The notes under the pieces: model-generated
Told to the model about the DNA's origin: nothing
Seen by the model: the letters and a program-made list of their open reading frames with translations, nothing else
Database searches by the model: none
Origin: Streptomyces thermolilacinus SPC6
GTDB lineage: Bacteria; Actinomycetota; Actinomycetes; Streptomycetales; Streptomycetaceae
Length of the DNA: 64,000 nt
Assembly (NCBI RefSeq): GCF_000478605.2
Contig: NZ_ASHX02000001.1
Coordinates: forward strand, 1,367,144 to 1,431,143
Direction: 5' to 3'
Position numbers and translations under genes: made by a program
In this document: in pieces, positions 8,076-16,655 of the stretch
Layout of the letters: every line of letters begins with the position of its first letter
How positions within the stretch are numbered: the stretch's first letter is position 1

Positions 8076-8484
8076 CTCGCCGGCCGCACACCGGTGGCTC
8101 CCGGGGCGCACCTACGTCGCAACCGTCCGCAAGGTCGCCCTTCAAGCCGACACGGCCGCGCGCCACCTCGTGAGAGCGTTTCACCCCCAGGCGGCACGAC
8201 CAGCCCTCCCGCAACAAGGTGGTGTCCTCGGAGATCGCCACACGCACGGCATCTCCACATCGATCACGGCCGGGCTCTCGACGGAGTGGACCTGGCAGCG
8301 GTTCCCAGGTAACGGCAGTGACCCTTGTCTGCCAGACTTCCTCGCCCGGTTCCTTACCGCCTGGAAGCCTGCAAGGGGGCGACCGAGCGCGTTCTGCGGA
8401 ACCTTTGCCTGCAGGCAGCCGTTGCTCAGGCGTACGCGCGAGCGGAATCGCGACCGACTCAGGGGAATACCGAGGGTGACGTCA
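8076..8484. other. Intergenic, no gene recognised
   Basis: I see no supportable gene in these 400 bases. The stretch should hold the promoter for the TerB-like gene. Open frames crossing it lack ribosome binding sites and family resemblance. Confidence 0.5.
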
Positions 8485-9033
8485 ATGGCGATGTGGGATC
8501 GACTCAAGGACCAGGCCCAGTCTCTGCAGCAGGCCCAGCGTGGGCGCGGTGAAACCCACGGACCGAGCCGCGGCGCAGGGTCCGGCGGTGGCCCACGCGC
8601 CCAGCTGGTAAGCGCATTGAAGACGCAGCTCGGGTCTCTCAAGACCGAGCTGAAGAGCGGTGCGTACCGCGACGCGAGCATGGCGATGTGCGCACTGGTC
8701 GCGGCTGCGGACGGGCATGTGGATCCGGCCGAGCGGCAGCACGTCGAGTCGCTGATCCTCAGCAATGAGGTGCTGCAGAATTTCCCGCCGGAGCAGTTGC
8801 GCCAGCGCTTCAACAAGCATGTGGACCAGCTGACTCACAACTTCCAGCAGGGCAAGGCCGAGGCGATGCAGGACATCGCCAAGACCGCCAAGAAGCCGAC
8901 TGAGGCGAGGGCGGTGATCCAGACCGGCATCGTCATCGCCGGGGCCGACGGCGATGTCTCCCAGGCCGAGCGATTGATCCTCCGGGATGCCTGCGCAGCG
9001 TTGGGAGTGTCTCCCGCAGAGTTTCAGCTCTGA
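8485..9033 (+). CDS. TerB-like (tellurite-resistance/stress) domain protein
   Basis: This 182-residue protein has a Gln/Gly-rich N-terminal third and a C-terminal all-helical TerB domain (about residues 55-182). The domain shows the two-lobed acidic pattern expected for metal-binding TerB: ALVAAADGHVDPAERQHVE near its start and IVIAGADGDVSQAERLIL near its end. TerB proteins sit in stress and chemical-defence networks and are thought to bind divalent metal at membranes. GAGGGTGA upstream supports ATG 8485, with ATG 8491 as an alternative. No other ter gene is nearby. Confidence 0.85.
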   Translation: MAMWDRLKDQAQSLQQAQRGRGETHGPSRGAGSGGGPRAQLVSALKTQLGSLKTELKSGAYRDASMAMCALVAAADGHVDPAERQHVESLILSNEVLQNFPPEQLRQRFNKHVDQLTHNFQQGKAEAMQDIAKTAKKPTEARAVIQTGIVIAGADGDVSQAERLILRDACAALGVSPAEFQL

Positions 9034-9475
9034 TCTGTCCGCGGCCCGGATTGCAGGCGGCTGACGCAGGGTCACATCAGGGGAGCCGAACGGTCGGCAT
9101 GCCGTCCGGTGGCCAGAATCGGCGCTCGGGAGGCCAAAGGGGATGCCGGGGGTTGGTCCATCACCGGGCGCCACCACCAGCCTCGACGATTGCATGACAT
9201 GTCGCTGATACTCCACCGACAGCACCCGACAACTCGTTAAGAGACCCATCGTTGTTTCCTCCTTCGCATCCAGATCAAGACCGCCGGGCTGATTCCGGGA
9301 TATCCGGTTTGATCGCATGAGCGTTGGCGGATCCCGACGGAAGCGAGCACGGTCCTTGTGGATCACGGAGTGCTCGACGTCCGTGATCCGAGTGGCAGAC
9401 CATGCCTGCCGACGCATCACCGCTGGCTCCCTACCCTTGGCCAGCTCCACTCACAGGCGAGGCGACTGCCGACAG
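9034..9475. other. Intergenic, no gene recognised
   Basis: No gene can be supported. One minus-strand frame opening at ATG 9249 has an excellent GGAGGAA site, but its product resembles nothing I know and the frame runs antisense across the TerB gene. Confidence 0.4.
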
Positions 9476-9570
9476 GTGCCCGGTCTGCCGGAGCGACTGA
9501 CCCCGGTTCCCCACCCGTGCGATCCGCGCGGCGTGCGGCACGCGCTGGCCGTCGTACTCGCCCTCACGAA
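9476..9570 (+). pseudogene. Transposase remnant, ISAs1-type N-terminal fragment
   Basis: The plus-strand translation contains PGLPERLTPVPHPCDPRGVR followed by HALAVVLAL. This resembles the DDE_Tnp_1-associated N-terminal domain of ISAs1-type transposases, usually of the form VPDPRDPRGVRHRLA. Nothing of the catalytic domain follows in the same style. It is a short relic of one insertion element. Confidence 0.55.
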
Positions 9571-9631
9571 TACGCCCACGCCCCGACGACCGGGCACGCA
9601 CAAACCAACTTCCCAGCCCGGTGACGCACCC

Positions 9632-10059
9632 GCGTTCCCCGAGGTCATGGCCCGGTTACGGGTCCCGCGGCCGGTCGGACGGCCCCGGACCACCCCGGAG
9701 ATGGTCCTGGCCGACAAGGCCTACTCGTCCCGGGCAATCCGGGCCTGTCTGCGGCGGCGCGGGATCCGGGCGGTGATCCCCCAGCCCTCCGGCCAGACCG
9801 CGAACCGCAAGCGGCGCGGCCGGCTCGGTGGCCGTCCCCGGCCCTCGACCGGGAGGCGTACAAGCGGCGCAACACGGTTGAGCGGTGCATCAACAGGCTC
9901 AAGCAGTGGCGCGGCCTGGCCACTCGGTACGACAAGACCGCCACCATCTACCTCGCCGGACTCCACATCGCCGCCATCTTCATCTGGTCGGCGAGAATGA
10001 TCCGAAAGAACCTCGCCGGACTCCACATCGCCGCCATCTTCATCTGGTCGGCGAGATGA
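9632..10059 (+). pseudogene. IS5-type transposase C-terminal remnant, frameshifted
   Basis: The first part (PRPVGRPRTTPEMVLADKAY, then SSRAIRACLRRRGI) and the last part (YKRRNTVERCINRLKQWRGL followed by ATRYDKTAT) are the two halves of the C-terminal catalytic region of IS5-family transposases, including the Y-x2-R-x3-E-R-x-I-x2-L signature. They lie in different frames, with the shift near 9838. The N-terminal half and a complete element are missing. The end is altered by a tandem duplication, so the residues LAGLHIAAIFIWSAR appear twice before the stop. Confidence 0.85.
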
Positions 10060-10069
10060 TCCGAAAGAA
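9951..10069. repeat. 60-base tandem duplication at the transposase end
   Basis: Bases 9951-10010 and 10011-10069 are the same unit, beginning CCTCGCCGGACTCCACATCG; the second copy lacks one A and is otherwise identical. The near-perfect identity means the duplication is recent or maintained. It lies exactly at the junction between the transposase remnant and the truncated DUF6375 gene. Confidence 0.95.
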
Positions 10070-10195
10070 ACCGCCTAGCGCCTGCAGAGCCTCCATACGC
10101 TCCTCCGCTGCCTTAGCATCGATGACCGTCTGGAATCGGCCGATCAGAACCAGGCGCATCGAGTGCTCCGAGCCGTATCCGTTCCAGATCCTCAT
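10040..10195 (-). pseudogene. DUF6375-like gene truncated by the transposase remnant
   Basis: The translation begins MRIWNGYGSEHSMRLVLIG, which I recognise as the start of the DUF6375 family (usual form KIWxGYGSEHSxNLVMIG). Only about 41 genuine codons remain. From about 10070 the frame enters transposase-end sequence and stops after 51 residues, well short of the usual length of well over 100 residues. GGGAGG precedes ATG 10195, which overlaps the stop of the upstream radical-SAM gene as ATGA, so the two were translationally coupled. The family's function is not known to me. Confidence 0.7.
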
Positions 10196-11108
10196 CGTGC
10201 CTCCCTCAGCGCCTGCACGGTTTCCATGATGGAGCCCCCGACTGACAGTCCGTGGGCGCATACGCGTGGGGGCGCAGGACGCCGGTCGCGTCGACGTGCA
10301 TGTGCGCGTCGAGGGGGTGCTCGCCTGGGATGGCCTCCGCGGCGTGTAGCACGGCCTCCAGGCCGGTACGGGAAATCGCAAGCCGAACCCCGGTCCTGGC
10401 GGTCGCGGCCCACTCGACGAGGCGCTGCGCCTCGGCGTCGCTGATACCGGGGGTTGCCGCGGTCGGCTGCTCAGGTAGGAGCAGAAGTTCGGACGCGCCC
10501 ACCTTGCCTGCGAACTCGGCGAGGTCATCCAGTTCGCCGACGGTGTCGGCGTTGATGACGGTGTTGATGCCGAACGGGGCGAGGGAGCCGAGCCGAGCAA
10601 CCCGGCTGCCTGGACCACGGCCGCGAACGGTCGACCCCGGAGCCGCTCGTAGGTGGCTCCGATCCCGTCGACTGACAAACGGACGAAGTGCACGGCTCCG
10701 AGTGAGGACTTGACGAGTTTGGGTGTGAGCCGGTGCCCATGGGTCGTGAAGGTCACCGCCATGGACGTGGACTGGGTTACGTCCGAACACAGTTGGGCGA
10801 GGTACCGGTACGCGGCCGGTTCCCCCGCATCCAAAGCCGGCACCGAGGCACCCGGCGGCATCGAGTTCGACCGCCCATGCCAGCCCACGCTCCCTGTCGA
10901 GCACGGCGGCGTGCTTGGGCGCGTAGCAGTAGGCGCAGTGGAGCTCGCAGGCGTTGGTCAGCGCGACGGACAGGTACCGCGGAGCACGGGAGGATTTCTC
11001 AGCGGGAACAGGGACCTCGTCGCGCAGCACGTTCATCCCGGAGACGCGGTCGAACAGGCGAACGCCGACTGCGGATAGACGAATCTTGCGCCTCACCGGC
11101 AGTGTCAT
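10192..11108 (-). pseudogene. Radical-SAM protein gene with frameshifts
   Basis: The N-terminal part reads VALTNACELHCAYCYAPKH, containing the CX3CX2C iron-sulfur motif of radical-SAM enzymes. The chain is spread over several frames: a shift near 10840 leads into GEPAAYRYLAQLCSD and VKSSLGAVHFVRLSVDG, another near 10595 into LAPFGINTVINADTVGELDD, and a third near 10240 into SIMETVQALREAR, whose stop overlaps the DUF6375 start. With three shifts the gene is probably dead, unless the sequence has errors. The enzyme's substrate is unknown. ATG 11108 is the most likely start. Confidence 0.75.
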
Positions 11109-11806
11109 GCCACCGCTGTCGGTGACGCCGGGGCAGGGTCGGGCAAGCGCGTCGACATCGCGCGCGCACGCTGATCTCGCGACAACGCGAACAACTGGTC
11201 GGTGACCGGGCACCGGGGTCTCCTTAAGCCACGCAATGCCACGAACCGCGCGCGGTCGGCGAAGCGGCAGGCGTCTCTCGGCAACCAGGCACTCGACCAA
11301 CTTCAGCGCCTTGAACCGTCGGGTAGGAGCGACCCGTCGTTCGCGGTACGTCGAACTGCGCGTTCGATCCGAAGCCGATCCGTCGCCTGCCGCCCTCCAC
11401 CGGCGCCGGCTACCCAGCGGACACGTCCGAGGTGCCGTCACCCGCGAACGCCGGGCCGTCCCGATGACGACTATGCCGAAGTACCACCGATGCACGGACA
11501 CCAGCCCACACAGCACCCGCACACCAGCACGAAGTCGAAAGAGTGGCTCCCGACACGGAGAGTTCCCTGGGACTTTCCTGGGACTTCCAGCTGCAACAAC
11601 AGGTACGTACATGAAACAGCTGAAAGGTCATTCCTGCAGGTCAGCGGCCCACGACTATCCATCGTGGCAGGTCACTGCGCTCACTGGTCTCTTCCGCGAC
11701 ATCTGACCAGCAGCACTCAGTGGGTCTGCGCTCAGCGTCGCCTGCCCTCGGCGCCCCATCGTTGCTCGCCACCTCGACAGGGTCTGACCTGCCCGACAAG
11801 GCGCCT
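11109..11806. other. No gene recognised
   Basis: Nothing in these 700 bases gives a translation I recognise on either strand, and no good ribosome binding site leads a plausible frame. It is the inner right part of island 1. Confidence 0.5.
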
Positions 11807-11988
11807 GACATTCCATCAGAACGAGCATCAAATGAGCGTCACGAGCGTCATTTCAGCGTCAAGACATCGCCCGTAACGCCCACACCGCACATAAGACGCA
11901 CCTGCAAAACCCCAGGTCAGGCGTCCTTCTTCACAGGCTCCAGGATCGCCACGCACTCCACATGATGCGTCATCGGAAACACATCACA
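11807..11988 (-). repeat. Attachment-site copy B and right arm of island 1
   Basis: Bases 11917-11980 encode, on the minus strand, CDVFPMTHHVECVAILEPVK followed by KDA and a stop, matching the end of the intact methyltransferase. The preceding 110 bases closely match 23258-23358 next to the intact gene, sharing CATCAGA, several AGCGTCA repeats and CAGCGTCAAGACATCGCCCG. Bases right of the core resemble those right of copy A. Copy B thus has the right arm of one element on its left and the left arm of another on its right, as expected for the junction of two tandem islands. Confidence 0.85.
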
Positions 11989-12000
11989 AGGTGTGAGGAC

Positions 12001-12029
12001 GAGAAACCCGCCGGTCACGCGGGTTTCTC
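12001..12029. terminator. Hairpin just inside island 2
   Basis: GAGAAACCCGC (12001-12011) pairs perfectly with GCGGGTTTCTC (12019-12029) around a 7-base loop, followed by T and C bases. It could terminate transcription in either direction at the island junction. Confidence 0.6.
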
Positions 12030-12665
12030 TGCCTCATGCACGGCCTGTGAGGCGGCTGGAGCGTCAAACGAACGTCACGGCTGACGGCATAGGTGTGCTC
12101 CGTCATCGGGTGCACCAGGCTGTGCGCGCTGCTGATCCCCGTGGCGTCACGTTGCTGCCCGGGGCCGACAGGTCAGCTGTGGGAGCGACTGCACGAAGAC
12201 CAGCCGGCTCCGGCCCCCAGCCGGGAGCGAGGAAGAATGTGTCGCTCCCGACTGCACTCCGGATGCCCAGGGTGGGTCCCCCGCCCGGCCTTGCGCCGGG
12301 GCCGCCCGCGACCGGGACCTCGGCGGCGTGACGGCGCCGCTCTGGTCCACGAGCCGGAGCCTGGCAGCGGGCGACCAGCGCTCGCGGTGGTGTGGCGGGC
12401 GGCACAGGCCGGGCTCACAGCCTCGTCACGCAGGGCGAGGTGTCGTGGGCAGACGGGAAGATCACCGCCGTCTGTGAGGTACCGGCCGGCATGTCGGCCT
12501 GCGCCAGGCCGGACGACGCGGCCGGTGTCCAGCAGTGCGCGCAGCAGCTCGTACAGGCCGATCCGGCGGGCCGGTGAAGAGGCTGGACACGAGGAACTCA
12601 TGGCCGAGTCTCACCTCGTACACATCGTCGCCCGGCCCCGGACATCTGCCGGGCTGGGCAGTGGC
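12030..12665. other. Left arm of island 2 and unassigned sequence
   Basis: Bases 12059-12078 (GAGCGTCAAACGAACGTCAC) repeat the motif at 1749-1768. The rest holds no gene I can support. A plus-strand frame near 12093 has cysteine-rich residues faintly like the zinc-ribbon proteins of actinobacterial mobile elements, but too weakly to call. Confidence 0.5.
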
Positions 12666-14351
12666 TCAGGCGTCGATGATGACGGGGATGATGAGGGGCT
12701 TGCGGCGGTGGGTGCGGAACGCCCAGTTCGCCACGGCACGGGCGATGAGCTGTTCGAGCTGGTGCGCGTCCCCGACGCCTTCCTCGGCCGCGGTGGCCAG
12801 GGTCTTCTCGATGACGGGGATGACCGGTTCGAAGGTGGTGTCGTCGTGGACGAAGCCGCGGGCCAGGAAGTCGGGGGCCTCGGCGAGGGCGCCGGTGTCC
12901 GCGTCGACGATCGCCACCACCGTGACGACGCCTTCCTCCGCGAGGGTGAGGCGGTCCTTGAGGGACGCTTCGGTGGCGCCGCCGACTTCCATCCCGTCCA
13001 CGTAGACGTTGCCGGCGGGGACCTTGCCGGTGATGGACGCGCGCCCGTCGACGAGATCGACGACGACGCCGTCCTCGGCGATGACGACCCGGTCGGGGTC
13101 GACGCCGGTACGGATGGCGAGGTCCCCGTTGGCCTGCAGGTGGCGCCATTCGCCGTGCACGGGCATGACGTTGCGGGGTTTGACGATGTTGTAGCAGTAG
13201 ACGAGTTCGCCGGCGCTGGCGTGCCCGGAGACGTGCACCTTGGCGTTGCCCTTGTGGACCACGTGGGCGCCCCACCGGGTGAGTCCGTTGATCACCCGGT
13301 AGATGGCGTTCTCGTTGCCGGGGATGAGGGAGCTGGCGAGCAGGACGGTGTCGCCCTTGCCGATGCGGATCTGGTGGTCGCGCGTGGCCATCCGCGACAG
13401 TGCGGCCATCGGTTCGCCCTGGGAGCCGGTGCACACCAGAGTGACCTTGTGGTCCGGGAGCTTCTCCAGCTCCTTCGTGCTCACGACCAGACCGGAGGGG
13501 ACCTTCAGATAGCCCAGATCACGGGCGATGCCCATGTTGCGGACCATCGACCGGCCAACGAAGGCGACCTTGCGGCCGTGCTGGTGGGCGGCGTCCAGGA
13601 CCTGCTGGATGCGGTGCACGTGGCTGGCGAAGCTGGAGACGATGACCCGGCGCGGCGCGGTCCGCATCACCTGCTCGATCGCCGGGTTCAGCTCACGCTC
13701 GGAGGTGGTGAAGCCGGGTACTTCGGCGTTGGTGGAGTCGGTGAGGAACAGGTCCACACCCTCCTCGCCGAGGCGGGCGAAGGCGCGCAGATCGGTGATG
13801 CGGTCGTCGAGAGGGAACTGGTCCATCTTGAAGTCGCCGGTGTGCAGCACCATCCCGGCGCTGGTGCGGATCGCGACCGCGAGGCTGTCGGGGATGGAGT
13901 GGTTGACCGCCACGAACTCGCAGTCGAAGGGCCCGAAACCGCGCCGGTCGCCCTCCCGCACCCGCACCGTGCGCGGCCGGATCCCGTGCTCCTTGAGCTT
14001 GGCCTCCAGGAACGCCAGCGTCAGCTTGGAACCGACGACGGGGATGTCGGACCGCTCGCGCAACAGGTACGGCACACCGCCGATGTGGTCCTCGTGGCCG
14101 TGGGTGAGTACCACGGCCACGACATCGTCCAGCCGGTCCCGGATCGAGGTGAAGTCCGGCAGGATCACATCCACACCGGGCTGGGTCTCCTCGGGGAACA
14201 ACACGCCGCAGTCGACGATGAGCAGCTTGCCGGCGTGCTCGAAGACGGTCATGTTGCGGCCGATCTCGCCCAAGCCGCCCAGGGCGATGACCCGCAGCCC
14301 TCCCTCGGGAAGGGGCGGGGCGGCTTTCAGCTCGGGGTGCGGATGACTCAT
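12666..14351 (-). CDS. rnj: Ribonuclease J, island copy
   Basis: This 561-residue metallo-beta-lactamase/beta-CASP enzyme degrades RNA endo- and 5'-exonucleolytically. The zinc motif HGHEDHIGG is present, with HTGDF, DSTNAE, the beta-CASP stretches ASHVHRIQQV and CTGSQGEPMAAL, and HVSGHASAGEL plus MPVHGEW near the C-terminal side. Length is normal for RNase J. From memory it resembles but is clearly different from the housekeeping Streptomyces enzyme (SCO5745 type), especially in the last third. ATG 14351 matches the usual start MSHPHPEL; ATG 14390 is an alternative and neither has a strong ribosome binding site. Its place in an island with a helicase and cold-shock genes suggests accessory RNA turnover. 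Confidence 0.92.
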   Translation of the reverse strand: MSHPHPELKAAPPLPEGGLRVIALGGLGEIGRNMTVFEHAGKLLIVDCGVLFPEETQPGVDVILPDFTSIRDRLDDVVAVVLTHGHEDHIGGVPYLLRERSDIPVVGSKLTLAFLEAKLKEHGIRPRTVRVREGDRRGFGPFDCEFVAVNHSIPDSLAVAIRTSAGMVLHTGDFKMDQFPLDDRITDLRAFARLGEEGVDLFLTDSTNAEVPGFTTSERELNPAIEQVMRTAPRRVIVSSFASHVHRIQQVLDAAHQHGRKVAFVGRSMVRNMGIARDLGYLKVPSGLVVSTKELEKLPDHKVTLVCTGSQGEPMAALSRMATRDHQIRIGKGDTVLLASSLIPGNENAIYRVINGLTRWGAHVVHKGNAKVHVSGHASAGELVYCYNIVKPRNVMPVHGEWRHLQANGDLAIRTGVDPDRVVIAEDGVVVDLVDGRASITGKVPAGNVYVDGMEVGGATEASLKDRLTLAEEGVVTVVAIVDADTGALAEAPDFLARGFVHDDTTFEPVIPVIEKTLATAAEEGVGDAHQLEQLIARAVANWAFRTHRRKPLIIPVIIDA

Positions 14352-15232
14352 GTACTCACGGTACCCGGAGAGTGGGACGGCATGATCCATCGCCTGGGCG
14401 ATCTCTTCTTCCCGGCGGCCCGGGGCACCCGCACCTCCGGGGGAGCTTTCGTGCCCCCTCTTGCGGTGGCCGGCATCCGTGGCCTCCTTGTACGCCTCGG
14501 CACTGGTCCACCCGGTGTACAGGCGCCCCTGGTGCCCGTGGGCGTCGTCCAGGACATACGCCGAGCCTCGCGAGGGCGGCCGTGACGCCTCCGCACCGCG
14601 GGGTCGGCGGTGTCGTCGGCCCACTGTGCCGACATCAGCACACTGGCCCGCCGGTGCTCGGAAGCCAGGACAGTGCGGCGAGCCCGTACACCAAGGGACC
14701 GCGGTCGTGTCAACACGGACGCCTCCTCTCGGCGAGGACCAACTGACCGTGGTCCGACCACCGCGCGTATCGAGCCCGGATCCGTCCCGCGCTTCCGTCT
14801 GACTGTCCGGAGTCATCGGAATCCCGATCGGCATCGGCGCCATGTCCTTGTCGGGCTGCCGGAGGACTTCCGCCGGCGTCCCGCGCAAACCGGTCGCGCC
14901 CTTCCGACGCGGTCGAGGCGACGGGAGGGGCACGATGGCTCGCGCCGACCAGTCCTTGTTCCAGCTGCCGTATTGAGGGAGCGGATGCTTGGGAGCGGCA
15001 CTCGGGAAGCATCGGCGGTCCTCGGCATAGGTGGGCGGAGACGCACGCTCGGAAACCGTGGCCTTCCCACGGTCAGCCGCTCCCATGACTCCCGCAGGCC
15101 CGGTCGGTGGCGGGTCGTCGGCCTCTGCGCTCGCCTGATGGCCGAGCAGGCCCGTGCGGCGAATCGCCGGCTCGACGTTATGGCCCGACCTCCGAAGACG
15201 CTGTTCCGGGGGAAGGTTCTTACCATGATCGG
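14352..15232. other. Divergent intergenic region, no gene recognised
   Basis: Nearly 900 bases separate RNase J from the hemolysin III gene on the other strand. I see no recognisable coding sequence. Open frames here lack family features and the stretch should contain both promoters. Confidence 0.5.
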
Positions 15233-15997
15233 ATGGTTGCCGATGATGCCCAGAAGACCGAGGCAGGACGGGAAGTCGCGTCCGAGGACGTTGCCCTGGC
15301 CGGGCTCCCAGGCGGATCACATCATGGCCATGCCGGAGAGAAGCCTCATCCGGTGGCCGACCTGGTCGAGCCGGTCAAGCCAAAGCTGCGCGGCTGGCTC
15401 CATGCCGCGATGGTTCCCGCCTCGTTGTCCGCCGGTATCGTCCTCATCTGCCTGGCCCGGACCCAGGAGGCGGCTCTCGCCTGCGCTGTGTACTCCGTCA
15501 CCGCTTGGCTGCTGTTCGGCACGAGCGCCGTCTACCACCTGGGCACCTGGGGGCCGCTGGGTGAGGCCGTCCTGCGTCGCCTCGACCACGCCAACATCTT
15601 TCTGATCATCGCTGGGACCTGCACCCCTCTGGCCGTCGTTCTCCTCCCCCCCGACCGGCGAAACCTGTTGTTGCTGATCGTGTGGACGGGCGCGCTGACC
15701 GGCATCGCCTTCCGCGTCCTGTGGGTCAACGCTCCCCGCTGGCTCTACACCCCCTGCTACCTGGTCCTGGGGTGGGCACCGGTGCGTTACCTGCCCGACT
15801 TCCTCCACACCGGCGGTGCGGCCGTAGTCACCTTCATAGTGACCGGTGGCCTCCTCTACAGCGCGGGCGCGGTGGTCTACGCCGTCCAGCGCCCCGACCC
15901 CTCGCCCCAGCGGTTCGGCTTTCACGAGGTGTTCCACGCCCTGACCGTGGCGGCCTTCACCGCGCACTACATCGCCATCTCCCTCACCGCCTACTGA
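15233..15997 (+). CDS. Hemolysin III (PAQR/YqfA) family membrane protein, island 2 copy
   Basis: This 254-residue protein is the paralogue of the one at 4513-5343 and is nearly identical through the membrane region. It keeps SAVYH, the S-x3-H motif, as well as RRLDHANIFLIIAGTCTP and HEVFHALTVAAFTAHY, so all family zinc ligands are present. The hydrophilic N-terminus is shorter than in the other copy. ATG 15233 aligns with the paralogue's start (MVADDAQKTE against MVASDAQETE); upstream in-frame starts are not conserved. It is oriented opposite to the rest of its island. Confidence 0.87.
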   Translation: MVADDAQKTEAGREVASEDVALAGLPGGSHHGHAGEKPHPVADLVEPVKPKLRGWLHAAMVPASLSAGIVLICLARTQEAALACAVYSVTAWLLFGTSAVYHLGTWGPLGEAVLRRLDHANIFLIIAGTCTPLAVVLLPPDRRNLLLLIVWTGALTGIAFRVLWVNAPRWLYTPCYLVLGWAPVRYLPDFLHTGGAAVVTFIVTGGLLYSAGAVVYAVQRPDPSPQRFGFHEVFHALTVAAFTAHYIAISLTAY

Positions 15998-16259
15998 TCA
16001 CAGCAGCACGCACATGCGCTCCTGCGGAACGGAGCCGTCGCCGCACTCGCGGCCCGATCAACGGCCGTGTGGGGGTGCCCCTGGGAAGAGGCGGCGCCCG
16101 GGCGTGGAGCCTGTCGGCCGCCTCGCCCGCTGTGGGAGTGCCGCGACGGGGCGAAGGAGTGAATACCAGGGGAACCGACCGGAGACGAACACGAACCCAG
16201 CGGTACGGCGCGGCCGTGCACGGTTGTGCGGCCCGCCGATACCGGCGGGCCCGCTCACC

Positions 16260-16598
16260 TCAGGCGGCGGTCGACGGACTGGACGTCCCAGCGGCGCGGC
16301 GGTACTCGGCGTTGATGCGCTGGGCTTCTTCGAGCTGGTCTTCGAGAATGACGATCCGGCATGCGGCCTCGATCGGCATGCCCCGGTCGACGAGCTCACG
16401 CGCCCGGGCTGCGATGCGCAGTTGGTAGCGGGAGTAGCGGCGGTGTCCGCCCTCGGAACGCAGCGGTGTGATCAGTCGCGCTTCGCCGATGGCGCGGAGG
16501 AAGCCGGGAGTGGTGCCGAGCAACTCGGCAGCCCGCCCCATGGTGTAGGCGGGGTAATCGTCGTCGTCCAGACGGCTCAGCGACTCGTCTGCTGTCAT
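16260..16598 (-). CDS. MerR-type transcriptional regulator, short form
   Basis: This 112-residue protein has a winged-helix MerR DNA-binding domain: YTMGRAAELLGTTPGFLRAI, then LITPLRSEGGHRRYSRYQL, then a dimerisation helix (AARARELVDRGMPIEAAC). There is no effector-binding domain after the helix and no cysteine cluster for metal sensing. AGAGAGGTGAG supports ATG 16598. A perfect 32-base palindrome lies 26 bases upstream (16624-16655) and is a candidate operator. Targets are unknown; the neighbouring hemolysin III gene is convergent. Confidence 0.85.
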   Translation of the reverse strand: MTADESLSRLDDDDYPAYTMGRAAELLGTTPGFLRAIGEARLITPLRSEGGHRRYSRYQLRIAARARELVDRGMPIEAACRIVILEDQLEEAQRINAEYRRAAGTSSPSTAA

Positions 16599-16623
16599 CT
16601 CACCTCTCTGTGGAACGCGTGGA

Positions 16624-16655
16624 GGGGCCTTGGTGCCGTACGGCACCAAGGCCCC
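16624..16655. promoter_or_regulatory. Perfect 32-base palindrome upstream of the MerR gene
   Basis: GGGGCCTTGGTGCCGT (16624-16639) is followed at once by its exact reverse complement (16640-16655), with GTAC at the centre. Its place just upstream of the regulator start suggests an autoregulatory operator, since MerR proteins bind dyads. A bidirectional terminator is the alternative. Confidence 0.6.

Noticed and set aside
9034..9249. Minus-strand frame from ATG 9249 with a strong GGAGGAA site
   Set aside because: The ribosome binding site is good, but the product resembles nothing and the frame runs antisense through the TerB gene. Kept only as a note.
12173..12601. Possible zinc-ribbon or DUF-type protein at the left end of island 2
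   Set aside because: Some cysteine spacing on the plus strand and a helix-like stretch on the minus strand looked suggestive, but neither has a start, a full domain or matching composition.
12093..14585. 830-residue plus-strand open frame opposite RNase J
   Set aside because: It is a GC-bias shadow. The minus strand encodes a full, motif-complete RNase J.
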